Assembly: GCA_036320915.1 (NCBI GenBank)
Contig: JAXBDG010000021.1
Span: 744,001-808,000 of the forward strand
From: Linnemannia elongata
Taxonomy: Eukaryota; Mortierellomycota; Mortierellomycetes; Mortierellales; Mortierellaceae
Direction of reading: 5' to 3'
DNA: 64,000 nucleotides
Of this stretch, positions 35,519 through 48,300 are shown piece by piece. Below the pieces are notes generated by a model. It was not told the DNA's origin. It made no database searches and saw only the letters and a list, made by a program, of their open reading frames with translations. The position numbers were made by a program, and so were the translations under genes. Within the stretch, counting starts at the first letter, position 1. Each line of letters opens with the position of its first letter.

Positions 35519-38500
35519 TTGTCAAAAAGGTTAACCCTTTTTTTTTGTTTGTTTAATTTCTGGTGGAGTTCACAAATTCCTCCCTATTAGACGGCGCAAG
35601 TGAACCTTGTACGAACTGGACAAGAAAAGCAGGCAACACACCACACAACGATAAACGCATCTCATTTAGCCTTCTCCTCGCCTTTCCGAATCTTATTTCT
35701 TCCTTCACCCACTTGCCCGAGTGTTCAGTCGAGCAATTTTTTTCATCAAAGTATTGCGCTTGGTGGTCTGTAGGAGAAGGTTGATCTTGACGAAAAAGTC
35801 TAGAGCCAGTATTTTAGTCCGACGTTTTTGTTAGCGCTCAAGGGGTTACCGGCGGTGTCTGGACTTTTCTTGAAAGTGAGCCGATTTGAAAAAACGCTTT
35901 TCAGGTAGGTATGAAGGCAATCGGGGTCATCGAATCGCAGAAATAAAATGGGCATGTCACCTCAGGAGCCCCAAGCGAGGATTTTTGAAAGGCTGCACAT
36001 CATCAATTGTGTACCACACTTGCTTATTCTCCTGCGTTTCGTACAATAAGGACAATCTGAAAGAAGCCGACTACTATGTCCTTCTCCGCGCACCCTCTCC
36101 AGTGTTTCTTGTCTAAGATTGACTGGTCGCCCTTGTAAGATCTCATCACGATCTGCAAGAGATATCGATAATCCAAGGTAACCAACAGGATGACTTTCAA
36201 GGGTCCCCTCCCCTTTCTTCACTAGTGTCATAGTACCGACCCGATAGTGGCCTTGAGGTTCGGGTATGATCTCATCGTCGCGAAAAAAAACAAATTGAGA
36301 TGCTGGAGTGTCCTGAAAATACTACCAATCATATCGTTCGTCGTCTCAAGAGAGAGGGGAGAGGAGGACAATAAAGGGGGTGATTTAACCTGACGCGCTC
36401 ACTTTGTCTCCTTGACTCGAATAATGCCCTGCTTTTCAAACATATCCCCCCTACCAGAGCACATATGTGGTGAAAGTGAGGCAGCTGATAGCGACCTCCA
36501 TCGTGTTTTTTTATTTTTTTTTTTTTTTTGCCTTTCGTTCCTCTCTTTCCCCTTTTCTCCCTTTTTTGTCAACTGCTCCAATATGGCCATTTTACGATCG
36601 CGCCTACTCTCTCTCTCGCTCACTCTGAATCTCGCTTATGCATGCCCGATTCAGAGAATACCTCATCTTCAATTCTTTCCATTTCCCTGATTACTACCGT
36701 TTCTCTTCACCCCTTGCCCTCTTACTTTCTTTCTTCTTTTTTTGCTTTCTTTTATTTTTCATTCCAATTTTTTTCTTCTCGCCTCCTTTTTTGTTTACTG
36801 CCAGAGGCAGTACAAACAAAAACAGCTTCGCCAGGCGGAGAATCGTGTTTTACCGAAAACTATATCTCTTGCATTCTCTCATATTTTCTATCACTCACTG
36901 CACTCTCACTGCCTCTTCTCGTTCTCTCTTGTTTTTTTCTCAGACAAATACTCATGCACCCATACACACACACACACAATCATACTCGCGCACGACATAC
37001 ATCTGTCCCCCCTCTCCCTTTTCTTTCAATTCGTGTCTCCGCGCCCAAGCAGTCAACCCTCATAAGCAAACCCCCGCTTCCTCCATGATTTGTGAATCGC
37101 AGTTTTCTTTTCTCTCTTTCTTCTCTGACGACCCTATTCCTGTCTCTGATCCCAATCTCCCACACTTGGTCCAAATAAAAAACGAACAAAAAAGTGAGAT
37201 CATTTAGTTGAAACGAATGGAGTTCAGATGTGATGGTCATGATCCCTTGTCTTTTGCTTCTTTGTCTGCTTCTTTTCTTCTTCTTCCTCATCTCCTTCTC
37301 TACTCGCTCCTTGTCCTTACCCATTCTCGCTTGAGAAATAAAACAAGTCGATCTCACCTTCACCTTTTTTGTGTTTTCTCAACAACTTCTTTCTATTCGT
37401 TCCTGAACACGTCTTTTTGTTTTTCCGCCGAACAAAAAAATACCATTCATCCCTCCCCTCCATGTAAGCTCTCCTTCCTTCCTTCCTTGCTTCCTTCCTT
37501 CCTTCCTTGCTTCCTTCCTTCCTTCCTTGCTTCCTTCCTTCCCATCTCATGCACTATGGCCCCGAGGTCAATTCCAGATACCCACCGAACCCTCAAGTGT
37601 CCATACATCCAGCAAACACAAACACACACGACATCCTCGGCATATTCACACATGCGCACGTACACTCGACTCTCTCTCTCTCTCTCTTACTCCCGTACAT
37701 CAAAGAGATCACTCTTGCAGACACCCTCCTTTTGACTTCCGTCATCACCGGCTGCCTCTCCTCCATTTTTCTTTCTCTTCTCAGAGTGTTCGTCCTACAA
37801 ACAACTTCGAACCTTCACCAACCTGGTCAATTTTTATTTATTTTTTTTTATTTATTTATTTATTTGATTTTTTCGACTGGAGCCTTCAAGTTAGCATTTT
37901 TCTTCAAACAAGATGAATTTCATGCCTCCTTTATTGCAACACGTACATTCAACAGGCAAAGAGTCCCTACATGCTCAACCCGACATACATGAACGCTTTT
38001 TCTCTTGCATTTTTCTTTTGTTTATTTCCACATACAGACCCCGCCTTTGCTTTACTAAAAAGGTGTCGCTCAATCGCTCAATCGCGGATTGTTGGGCATG
38101 TACACGGTGCCTTTGTATATGGACTGAAAGAGCATGCCAATCAAAGGAGTGCTTTGTTTCGTCCAGGCGGACGATCTTACAAAGGCATAAACGGGCTATC
38201 TGATAAAGAGGAGAAGGAGAACGGTTGAAAACGGGGTTATTGGCAAGGAGAGAGGGAAGGAGAGAGAGAAGAGAATGAGTTCGTCGTGGATGTGGTTTGA
38301 TCAACGAATATCTGCGTCTCGATAACGTCCCACCACAATGGACGCATTTTGGGGAGAAGGAAAAAAAACCAAAATTTCCACCCTCTCGAGCCTCCTTTGT
38401 ATCTTTACCCGCTGCTCGTGGGCGTGCGTGCTTCATGCTTGATATTGTATGCGTCAGATGCAACCGGGGGCACGGGGGGAGGGGGAATGGGTAAAAAGGG

Positions 38501-38962
38501 GGAACCGGATTCACTCAGACATTCGAACAAGAATAACCACCTGAATGAGCGCGTTATCTGACCTTATCCATGTTTTCCTTCTTTCTTTCCTTTACTTCTC
38601 ACCTTCATTCTCTGTCACTTTACTTTTTTTTTATTTGCGCGTTTCAATGATAGCACCGTCCAAGCTGCATTCCTTCCCTCTTCACCTTCTTTCATTACAT
38701 CGCCAAAACAATAAAAGCACACACATACACATACACTTACACTTACACACATCAACTGCCTCCACGGTCGACCGCTCCCCTGCTTACTCCCTAAACGATA
38801 TCTATAGTGAGTGCTCATTTTTTTTTGTTTACCTGTGTAGAGATTTCAATTGTGCAACGCGTACAAACAGGGCAATGTTGACATTAGCCCATCTCTTCCG
38901 CTCGGTCGTATTTATTTACTATAGCGAAATGTCATTTAACACAGAACATCGAGACAACCAAC
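35519..38962. other. Gene-poor stretch upstream of the bZIP gene
   Basis: About 3.4 kb without a supported gene. It contains C/T-rich DNA (36500-37500 and on) and a 20-bp-period CTTCC array at 37472-37541. Several open frames over 100 codons are low-complexity (F/L/S-rich) and start in C/T-rich sequence. The last several hundred bp likely hold the bZIP promoter and leader. Confidence 0.5.
37472..37541. repeat. Higher-order (CTTC)n repeat with 20-bp period
   Basis: Runs of CTTC are broken at regular 20-bp intervals by a TTGC variant, giving three and a half nearly identical 20-bp units (CTTCCTTCCTTCCTTCCTTG type). The regular variant shows the array grew by copying 20-bp blocks, not single tetranucleotides. 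Confidence 0.85.
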
Positions 38963-39140
38963 ATGAGACGCTACACATGTTTGTCGATCATTCTCAAAGT
39001 AAGTTTGCCCCAGTGTCCTTCACACACAACAAAGTCGCTACCTCAACATACACATGTCAGTCATTTTCTCTCAATGGCAACCCCTTCGTCTTATTTCTCC
39101 ACTCACCAACATGTTATGTATACGTTGCGTACAATAGTGA
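38963..39140 (+). promoter_or_regulatory. Possible 12-codon upstream ORF in the spliced bZIP leader
   Basis: An ATG in good context (CCAACATGAG) at 38963 opens MRRYTCLSIILK and runs into a GTAAGT donor at 38999. An acceptor, ACAATAG, ends at 39137. If this 139-nt intron is removed, the twelfth codon is followed directly by TGA at 39138-39140, and the A of that TGA is the first base of the main ATG (TGATG). Such an overlap would favour termination-reinitiation control. If the intron is not used, the frame instead adds 59 residues to the bZIP protein. Confidence 0.35.
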
Positions 39141-41409
39141 TGTTCAAAGACGCCGACCTGTTGATGGACGAACACTCTTCAGAGTACTCCGCTATTAAAA
39201 TGGAGCCATACGACCTCAGCCATGAATTACACGACTCTTCCCAGCGCCTGGCTTTTACTCGCCAACTTCAACAACATCAGGAGAACACCACCAACAATCG
39301 AGTTACCCCTGAAGGGGTTCAAGGCTTTGGGATGGGTATGATGGATCTCGTTCCAGCCAATCCATCTCAGTCGTCAGACTCGGGACTGCTGCCATATTCC
39401 GCACAGCTGAAGGGACCGACAGACTACTCTAAGTCCTACTTGAGCATCTACATGACGCCATCCGAGCTCAAAAGCTCCTCGGATAGCTCGTCGGTGCCCC
39501 GGTCGACATCGGATCATTCCCAACGTGAGTTGACCGCTTATGAAGCTGGATCACAGGACTCGGAAGATGGATCGCGGAACCAGCAGCAGCAACAGCAGAT
39601 GGCAATGACGGAGTTCGGTACAGCCAGCCCTCCGCGCGAACACGAGATCACAAGTGGCGCCAGTGAAGAGTCTCCTATGACGAGACCCAACATTTCACAA
39701 CACCCAGACAACAACCCTTTCTTCGCCAATGCATCTTCACCAACATTTTCGTCCACAGCAGTAGCATTCACCACATCCTCGTCGCCTTTGTCCCTGTCGT
39801 CGCCAATGACAGAGGTGGTTGAGTCGCCCGAGGAGATTGCATTCAGGAGAGCCGAGCAGAACCGAGCGGCACAACGAGCGTTCCGTCAGCGGAAACAAAA
39901 GTACATCAAGTGGCTGGAGAGCAAGGCCGAGGAGCTCGACGAGGTCTACAGGATCTTGGCACTTGTCCGGACAGAGAACCAGCAGCTGTGTAACCTTGTG
40001 ATGGAGTTGGATGGCAAGTTGTCGCATGACGGATCTGGCGCGCCAAAAGATCTCAAACGACTCTCGTCTCCTGCTATTTTGGCGCTTGGACCGGCATCAT
40101 CTGATCGAAACACTACTACTGCTGCTGGCACCACGGTGGCTTTTGAAGGCGGAGCCACCAGCGAGAGATTGGATGGCGTTCAAGGGAAGGGTAGGACCAT
40201 TCGGGGGATCGATGGATCGCTTGGACGAGAGATCTCGATGCGTCTGATGAACTTGGCCACCTTTCCTGGGCTGGGTTCCAGCGCAGATCAGGACGCGGCG
40301 ATGCTGCGAAAATTAAAATATCACCCTCGGTCATCTAACATCGGCAAGTCCTCGAGCAGCAGCAAGAGCAAGATGAGTCTGAAGGTCAGTCAACACTCCA
40401 AACGGCCGGGAAATGCACTCCATAACGCCCTTCATCCGAGCACACTCCTCCGTCAGCAGCAGCTCCAACAACAGCAGAAGCAGCTCCAACAGCAACAGGC
40501 GGATGGTTCATGGATTAGCAGTTCGCCCATCTCTGCGTCGCCGCCATCATTATATTCTCCTTCGCCGCCTTATCCCGACGCACGGTCTGCTCTTTGTAAG
40601 AAACTCTCGTCCGGTTTGTTTTTATATTGTTTGTTTTGGTGTTTTTTGTTTTGTTTTGTTTGTTTGATTGTTGTTTGGAGGGGGGGAGGGTGGTTTTGCT
40701 TGTATCCCTGTGTATGTGTGTGAACTGTGAAAGAAACAGATGAGCATTTGAAACTACGCTCAAGCCATCTCAACCCAGCAAGAATACGTTCCACGCATCT
40801 AATTCACGCTACCTGCGTTTCTTTTCTTTTTCTTTTCTCTCTTGGTTTTCTTTCACCCTTTGTAACTTTCTACTATGTATCGCTTCATTGTTGTCATTGT
40901 TGTCGTCATGGTTGTCGTCCATGTTGAGTCTAGCCTCATCAAACGGGGTGTATGTCTCAGCTGCTCCAAGTATAGATCCGTTGATGTCGTCAAACGCTCC
41001 TCCGGACCACAGCCAGCAGGAGACGACGGGTCCCATCTCCATCATGCATCATCATATCTCCCCTTCGGGCAACGGTACTAACATCAGCAACAACAACAAC
41101 GGCGGCGGCGTACTTCCCGACGACCTTACCCTAAACTATATCGGGACGACGGCAGCAACAAGTGTACTTTCACCTTCTCGTCCTCCTTCAGTTCAGGCAA
41201 CCCCTTCACTCGACCTCAATGGCTCACAATATGTATCTCACCAACTAACGAGCCAGGGCGGTAATGGTGGTGCTGTTGGGTTGAGTTTGGAGGCCGCTTT
41301 CCGGCCACGGATCCCCGGATTAAAGGCGGGGGCAACAATAACCACAACAACAACGGCGCAACGAGAAGTTGGCAGTCATGGTGTAAACCCCGCATTAGTT
41401 CATCCACAA

Positions 41410-41440
<31 letters not shown>

Positions 41441-42354
41441 ATGTCTCAGCTTCTACCAATCCCACTCTCTCCCCAGCCCACTTTAACGTTATGCAACAAC
41501 AGCAACAACAACACCAACAGTTGGGCTCACCTTCACTGCCTTCCTCGGCAGCTTCATCACCCGTCCAGAACGGCACCACTGCTAACTTTTATGCAAACTT
41601 ATCCGCCCATGCACGCCAACAACAACAGCAACACAATTCGCAGCAGCACATGCTCACAGAGATGTATCAAAACACTCAACATCAACAACTACAACATTCA
41701 GCTTACATTCAAGCCAACACCACCACCCCTCACCATTTCACCCTTACAAGTCCGCTGTACTCTTACCAGCAGCAGCAGCAGCACCACCTACAGCAACAGC
41801 ATCACCATCAATATTCTCACCATCAGCCCAATCAGATGTACTGGTTGGATGATGACAGCACAGGAATCGGGCGCGGAAGGCGATCGTCCATGCCAACCCT
41901 TCATTTAAACATCCCATTCACTCAAAATAATGGAATGTCTTCTTCGTCTTCTTCTTCTTCTTCTTCTTCCTCTTCTGCCTCGTCGACGACAATAACTTCT
42001 TCCTCTTCTTCTGCCGTCAATATCGGGTCTAGAGCAGGAGGAACCACCGATACTGCCACGGAGGTTGTTGGTCGGGACCGTTTGGCGGCGGCGACAACGA
42101 TGGTAGCCCACACGTCTTCCCAACTGTCTCAGGTGTCCACACTCTCGACTGGCGCGTTTCATAACGCGACAATGCCTGGAGCGGCCTTGCCCCATCCACC
42201 CCCAATCCATCTCCAGCCGCAGCCGCAGCCGCAGTCGCAGCATCATCACCAACAGCAACAACAGCAGCAACAACAGCAACAACAGCAGGCTATGATGGCG
42301 GCGATGGGCGGATGTCTACAGTCTCTTCAGGATCCAATGCATCTGCAGCAGTAG
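39140..42354 (+). CDS. bZIP transcription factor (AP-1/YAP-like basic region), Q/H-rich
   Basis: Model: join(39140..40595,40961..42354), 949 aa. The intron has a GTAAGA donor and CTCAG acceptor and keeps frame (ALS-APSIDPLM). The bZIP lies at about residues 233-290: basic region RRAEQNRAAQRAFRQRKQKY, then WLESKAEELDEVYRILALV and RTENQQLCNLVMEL with leucines at heptad spacing. The QNRAAQRAFRxRK basic region is the Yap/Pap1 type found in fungal stress and metabolism regulators, which bind TTAC half sites as dimers. The C-terminal Cys-rich redox domain of Yap1 is absent: the second exon is a long Q/H/S activation-type tract with a poly-Ser run (about 41938-41978) and only one cysteine near the end. 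The start at 39140 (MFKDADLLMDEHSSEYSAIK) is preferred because the upstream extension looks intronic; 38963 is the alternative. Confidence 0.88.
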
Positions 42355-45300
42355 CATCAACAGCGAACATAATACCCGCATAACAAACAAATAAAAAAAA
42401 AGCAAAACAAAATCAGCCGATAATCCGGTTGTACTGCAGGTTGGATAAAACTCTCTTTGTCTTTCTCCTCTCCATCCCCGTTTTTTCTTTTTACGCCATT
42501 TTGGATTGAATTGAAAAGAGATTACAGTACGGCAAAAGGAAAAGGAAGGTTGTTTTACTCTTGTTTTTTTTGGTGTGCTTGCTTGCTTGCTCACGGAGGA
42601 CAAACTATCTACCTATCCTCCAGACAGGAGCGGAGAGAAAAAAAAGAGAGGGAGAAAAGAGCGAGAGAGCGAGACAGTAGGATAGAACGATAGAAGGCAA
42701 TGTGTGAGAGTACGTGAAGTGAGGGCGATTGGTGAGGTTAGTCCGAGGAGTTAGAGAGGGGAGTGAGAATGCACGTACGCTTTGACATTCTCTGCATCCT
42801 TGTTTTTGTTTTCTTTCTCTATTTTATTCAACAGTCGAACAAAACAACAACACAAAAACAACAGCACACAAACAACAACAACAGCAACGCATCCCAAAAA
42901 AGAACTGGGAACTTGTTTTTGTAGGCGTGGTTGTTGAAGTTGCTTCTGTTTGACTAATGTACACCAATTGAGTCCATCTCAGCATTCTGCATACCTTCCT
43001 TGACGGGGGAAGGCGTTTGCATGAATTTTCGGCATTGCTTTTGAGTTTTGCCCGCCTGCTTGTCTACCCTACTCGGCTTCTACAGTACATTACACTCCCA
43101 ATGAACAAAGAATGAACGCAGTTGCAAACTGTAATCAGGGTGTGATGGTAGTTGTTTGTGTTTGTTTAGAGATGCAAAAAAACAAAAGAACGCCATCCAT
43201 CTTGTTGCTGTGCATGTTTACCATCGCGATGTGGTTTTTTTTTTTTTTTTTTTTTTTTTCAGTCAAAAAGGGAGATGAGCAAAAAGGGTTGTTGAGCAAT
43301 GAGGGTGAGGAGGAAAGGCGATGGAGGAGAGGAAGATCCAGGTTAAGATCCAAGGGGTTTCCTGTCCCTGTCCCTGTCCCGTCCCATCTTGTCCTTGGTT
43401 ATCCTGCCGTGGAGGTAATGAAAGAAACATAGAAAAAATCGAATGATTCGAAAGAAACAAAGAACATGAAAAAAGGACGAGAGCACCAAAGACGAGCTGG
43501 AAAGAAAAGGAGGGGACATACACATCGAATCATATGCAACATATGCAAACGACCCAAATCGGGCCATCAAAGACGGACCTGAGTGGGAGGGAAAGCGAGA
43601 GAATAAAGATAAAAAAAACAAATACTAACCGAACGAAAAGCAATAAAACAAACACAAACGGGATAATCAAGGCAGGGAAAGGAAGGGAAGGGAAAAAAGA
43701 ATCTGCAAACAGTTTCCCCTTTTCCTGTCGTATGCACTAGATGCGTAAGCGATGAGTTGTCCATCACTTGTCGTTGTTTATCTCATATTCCCTTTCATGT
43801 TCATCCATCATCGTACCCTCTCTTCACCTGCAGTTGAGTACCACGCAGCAAGGAAAAGAAACATTTCTCAAGGGTATATGGGACAAACATGCACACAGAG
43901 GGGTACTGAGGACCGTTGAATTCTATATGTACTAACGTCCGAATGGGACGTGTGTTGGTTGTTGTTGTATGCATTTCGAAACTCAGATACGACCTGTTTG
44001 GGTAGAACGAGAGTGAGAGAAAAAAAAAAGAGAGCAAAAAGAAACAGAGTGGGAGAAGCTGAAGGGTGCCTGGACCAGTTAGGGAAGGCGTGAATGAGCA
44101 AAAATGAACAAGTATCCATCCCTTTTTTTTTTTTTTTTTTCTTGTTGTCGTTATGCATATGCGTGCGAGTATAGGTTGTTCCTTCTGTGCAAGTGTGCTC
44201 TCAATCCACTGACGCCTATGATTTTATTTTCCACTCCCACACTGTCCCTCGAAAAAAGGCAGTTCAACCCCCTTTGTTTTGCTTGTTTGCTTGCTACTTG
44301 CATCTATCCCTGCTCCTACTGGATCCCTCCCCCCTTTTCTTTGTCCTTACTTTCGCCCATCCGCAGAATAGCTGAGCGCAAATGTATCTCTGTACAAGTT
44401 CAAAGGAATTAGACAGCCGGGACTGGTGCGGGCGAATTAAGATGAATCGGAAAAACGGCGGATAATAATTGATGGGTACCAGTTTTTTTTCCTATCGGGC
44501 TGATGGGGTTGTCGATCATTTTCTGGGTGCTTGCTCGCCCAACTCAAATAGAAAAAAAAAAACGACCAGGAGGGAATTGGCCAATGAGAGGACGCGTCGT
44601 GATGGGATCAATAAAACTCTCAAAAAAACGACGCGTCGGAATAGCTAAAAGCGAGAAAAGGAAAGTGGGTGACAAAAAAAAAGGCGAAGGGGCGGGAAAC
44701 AATGATTTGAAGTAGTGGAGGGAAAATTAAAGGAAAGAGTATGGTGGCAAGTGATGTCAAGTGCTCCGATGAGGGGAATACGATCTGATAGGAGCAAAGG
44801 TAAGGATACCTCCTCCTTCTCTGCCTTTCATGTTCCCTCTCCCTCGGTAACATTATGTATGGCGCTCCATCCCCTTTCCTTCCTCCTTCCTCCTCCCTCC
44901 TTTCTCCTTTCTCCTCTACCTTCTCTCTCCCCCCTCTTTCTTTCCCCCTGTTCGCCGTCCCTATGTCCGCTGCTTATACATTTTAACATCGGATCCATCG
45001 CCTCATTTTTGTTGTGATTTTCGCCGATTTTTTTTGTTTGTTTGTTATTGTTGCCTGATACTTGATGTTGATATTGATGTTGTTCTTGTTTAGTGCTGTT
45101 CCTCGTGCCTATAGTAGATAAACGAACATAGTTCAGGGTTCTGCATCTAAATGATTGTTTACTCCCTTTACTCACTCAATTGAATAAGAAAAAAAGAAGG
45201 GTGGTACTTTTTAAAATACGATCGAGTCGTATGTTTGCCTCACAAGGTTATTCCAAGTCTGTGTCTGTGTCTCGTCTTTTTTCTGAATGAAAGTTTTAAT

Positions 45301-48300
45301 GCTTCTATGTCTCTGTTCTTGTCGGTGTCTGTGCCTGTGTGTTGGAGGAGAGGGAACCAATGGAGATACCATTTTTGAAACTGGGCAGTTTTTTAGGAGG
45401 ATGCACATACAAAAAAAGTAGAGGGAGTGACGAGGGGTAGGGTTAATGAGTTGCAGGGGCAGAGATTAGGGAGAAGGGAGCAAAAAAGAGACAATGGGTT
45501 GGCAGGGCAACACAGCTTTCTTCTCTTCTTTTCCCTCCAAAAAACACAAGACCAATAGAGTAAGCCTAGATGACGAAAAGGAGAGAGAGAGAGAGAGAGA
45601 GAAAGGCAAACGGATGAAGGGACATTTGGGTGATGGTGCGCCAAATTTTCTCCCGAAGAGAAAAAAAAAAGCTCCCTCATTCGATCACCATGGATGCATT
45701 ATTGTAATGGGGCAGTGAAGGCCCCTAAGGTGTCCTTGTTCGACGCATATGCATCTGACCCTTTTATTTAAAACGAGCGAATCCTCTGTTATGGTTGCGG
45801 GCGATTGGGAGACATTGAGTGGAGGGTGGCGAAAAAGCGCGGCAATCAGGCATTAGTATGGGAAACGGCCTGAAATGAAAGCTTCAGAGTAAGAGTGGAG
45901 GGTAATACCAGTGTGTGTGATAATGAATGAAAGAAAACGCAAGTGACAATGGGAAGAGGCGAGAGAGAGAGAGGGGTGAGAAGGCAGAGAGAGTGGAGCG
46001 GAGCAAATTTTTTATCGCGACAGTCTCTCTCTATTTTATTTTATGTGAACCCCATCCGTCTGAATGCTTTATGCTCTTTTCGATTGGGAGATGGGATGGG
46101 GACCATGTACCATCACATAACATAGTTCGCCTTTGTATTGTGAGTATGGGTATTACCATTGTCCTTGATTACTGTTGTTGTTATTGTTATTATTATTGTT
46201 GTTGTTATTTTGTTATTGCTATTGATGCTTTTGATTGACTGGCTGTTGCTTTATCGTCGTCTTTTCGCTTGTCCTCCCTCCTCCTCTCCCCCACTCACTC
46301 AATGCACCCGTCGATGCTGGCTTTGTATTTTGTATTTTCGTGTTTGTTTATGTTTTTGCTTTTGTTTTTATTTTCCACCCTTCCTTCCTTCCTCTTTCTT
46401 CTTCCTCTTCCTCTCTTTTCTTCTCTTCCCTGCCCTTCCATTCCCTTCCCTTTCCCCTCTGATTTCCCTTTCATCCCCTCCCTCTTTTTATTCACTCTTT
46501 CTTTCTGTTGTTCCTTTCCTTACTATCTTCTTCCTACTTTCTGTTTACTCGCTTGCTCGCCTTCATTCACTCGCTCAATCAAGTCATTTTTGTTCATCCT
46601 CTCCCTCCCTCACCTCTTACCTTCGTTCTCCACCACATTAGTACATACCCTTTTTTTTCTACTTCAATTACTTATCCACCCTCCTTCTTGCTTTACCCTC
46701 AATTCTCACCCACTTTTCTGTTTCTTTTTTCCTTCTATCTCTTATAATCGCTATTACTCCGAACATCCTGTTCTTCTACTACTTTCCTGTTTTCCTATTT
46801 TCTTTCTTTCATGCTTCCTTACGTCGTTGCACCCTCTTCTTCTTCTTCTTCTCCCTCATCCTCCTTCTCACCTTTATTCATATCTGCCCTCTTTCCTCCT
46901 CTTCCTCACCTGTCCTTCATTATCTTCTCTTTACGTCGTTTTAATCTAACTCTTCTTTAACATCATTTTCTTCATTCAATCGGATCCAATACATCTATCC
47001 ACTCAGTTACTGATTCTTTTATTCATTAGTTCCTTCATTCAATCCTTTTCTCTTTTCTTCTTTTCTTCTTTTCCTCTTTTCTTGTCTTCTTCATACATCA
47101 TTCTCCTCTCTTCCTCTCTCTTCCCCTCAGCTAACCTTCGACCACCCCAACCACCTTCGAAACTACTTCCGCCACCGTCGACAACACATTTAGCCATAGA
47201 CACTCCATTCTGTACTGTCGTCCAATTCAACATACACGGCCCCTTGTACACATATCATAAGCTCAGCAACTTGTCCCTCTTCCTTTCACCTGTATTTGCA
47301 CATGCTCATTTAAACCATCCAAGGCAAAAGCGGGCAGCAAACACCTACTCTTTCTTTTTTTCTTTCTTTTCTTTATTCTCCTCTGTTTCTACTTTCTTAA
47401 CGTCCTAGCACCATACTTCACTTTAATTGACTATCAATCCTCCCAATCCATTTCCAACTCCCATCCGCAGCGGGATTTCTATCCTCCAGGGCTCGAACCC
47501 TTTTTTTTCTATTTCAACACGCCCTTGTTCGACTGTACTATAAACATCCCCTCGTTTTTTTTTCTTTTTTTTAATATTTTTTTTGGTTCCCTATTTTTCT
47601 ATCTTGTAACCGACACACAAACAAAGGAACGGATTGCCTTACAACACCATTGCACGGCTGTAAACCACCTACAAACAAAACAAAACAAACCAGCAAAACA
47701 AACAACAACAATAGCAACATCAACAACAGCACAACGAGAAGTGCAGCAAAACAAAAGCAAATCCAAAAGAACGAGAGAATAGAGTAAACTAGGTTCACCC
47801 TCGTCTGGTTCCTTCTCTCACCCCTGGTTGTAAATCCTTCTCTCAATCACTTTCTCACCATTCCAACAGTCCTACTGTAACTGCTTTTCTGATTCTTTTT
47901 TACGCTTTTTGAACTCTGTCTTCTTTAGTTTTCATTTTACCCGTTTCTCTTTCGATTTCGTATTTTCTTCTCTTTTTTTTTGTACTTCATTCTCATTCTC
48001 TTACTTCTTTCTCATTTTGCCCTTCTTTCTTTTTTCCCCTTTCGTCTGCACACCATTTTCTTACTTGCCTCTTTATCCCCTTCTCACTCTCTCTCCCTTT
48101 GCATCTTGTCTATCTTCTTTTCCTCTCCTTTCTTTCTCCTTTTATATTCTCTCTCCTTCCTTTTCCACTCTCTCTTTTTTCTTTCTCTCCTCCCCCCTAT
48201 CACATCGGACACTTTCAAAAACCACCATCCTCTTACACACTAGTTAGTACACTCCTTCCTCACACCCATCCTCTCACATCCGCCAACATCCAACCACCAA

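Noticed and set aside
35962..36231. Minus-strand frame with a stretch (GYLGLSISL) faintly like a retroelement reverse transcriptase
   Set aside because: Only one weak motif in 89 codons, no catalytic YxDD and no neighbouring RT or nuclease domains.
38545..39198. A 217-codon open frame overlapping the bZIP leader in another frame
   Set aside because: Low-complexity F/S/L/H content, and it ends inside the well-supported bZIP coding sequence.
46159..46949. Overlapping open frames of 160 and 226 codons that look like hydrophobic membrane proteins
   Set aside because: They are produced by a C/T-rich strand (F, L, S, P only); all three frames look alike, which real membrane proteins do not do.
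47489..47500. GGGCTCGAACCC, resembling a tRNA T arm on either strand
   Set aside because: No acceptor, D or anticodon stems could be formed around it; the flanks are a poly-T run and C/T-rich DNA.
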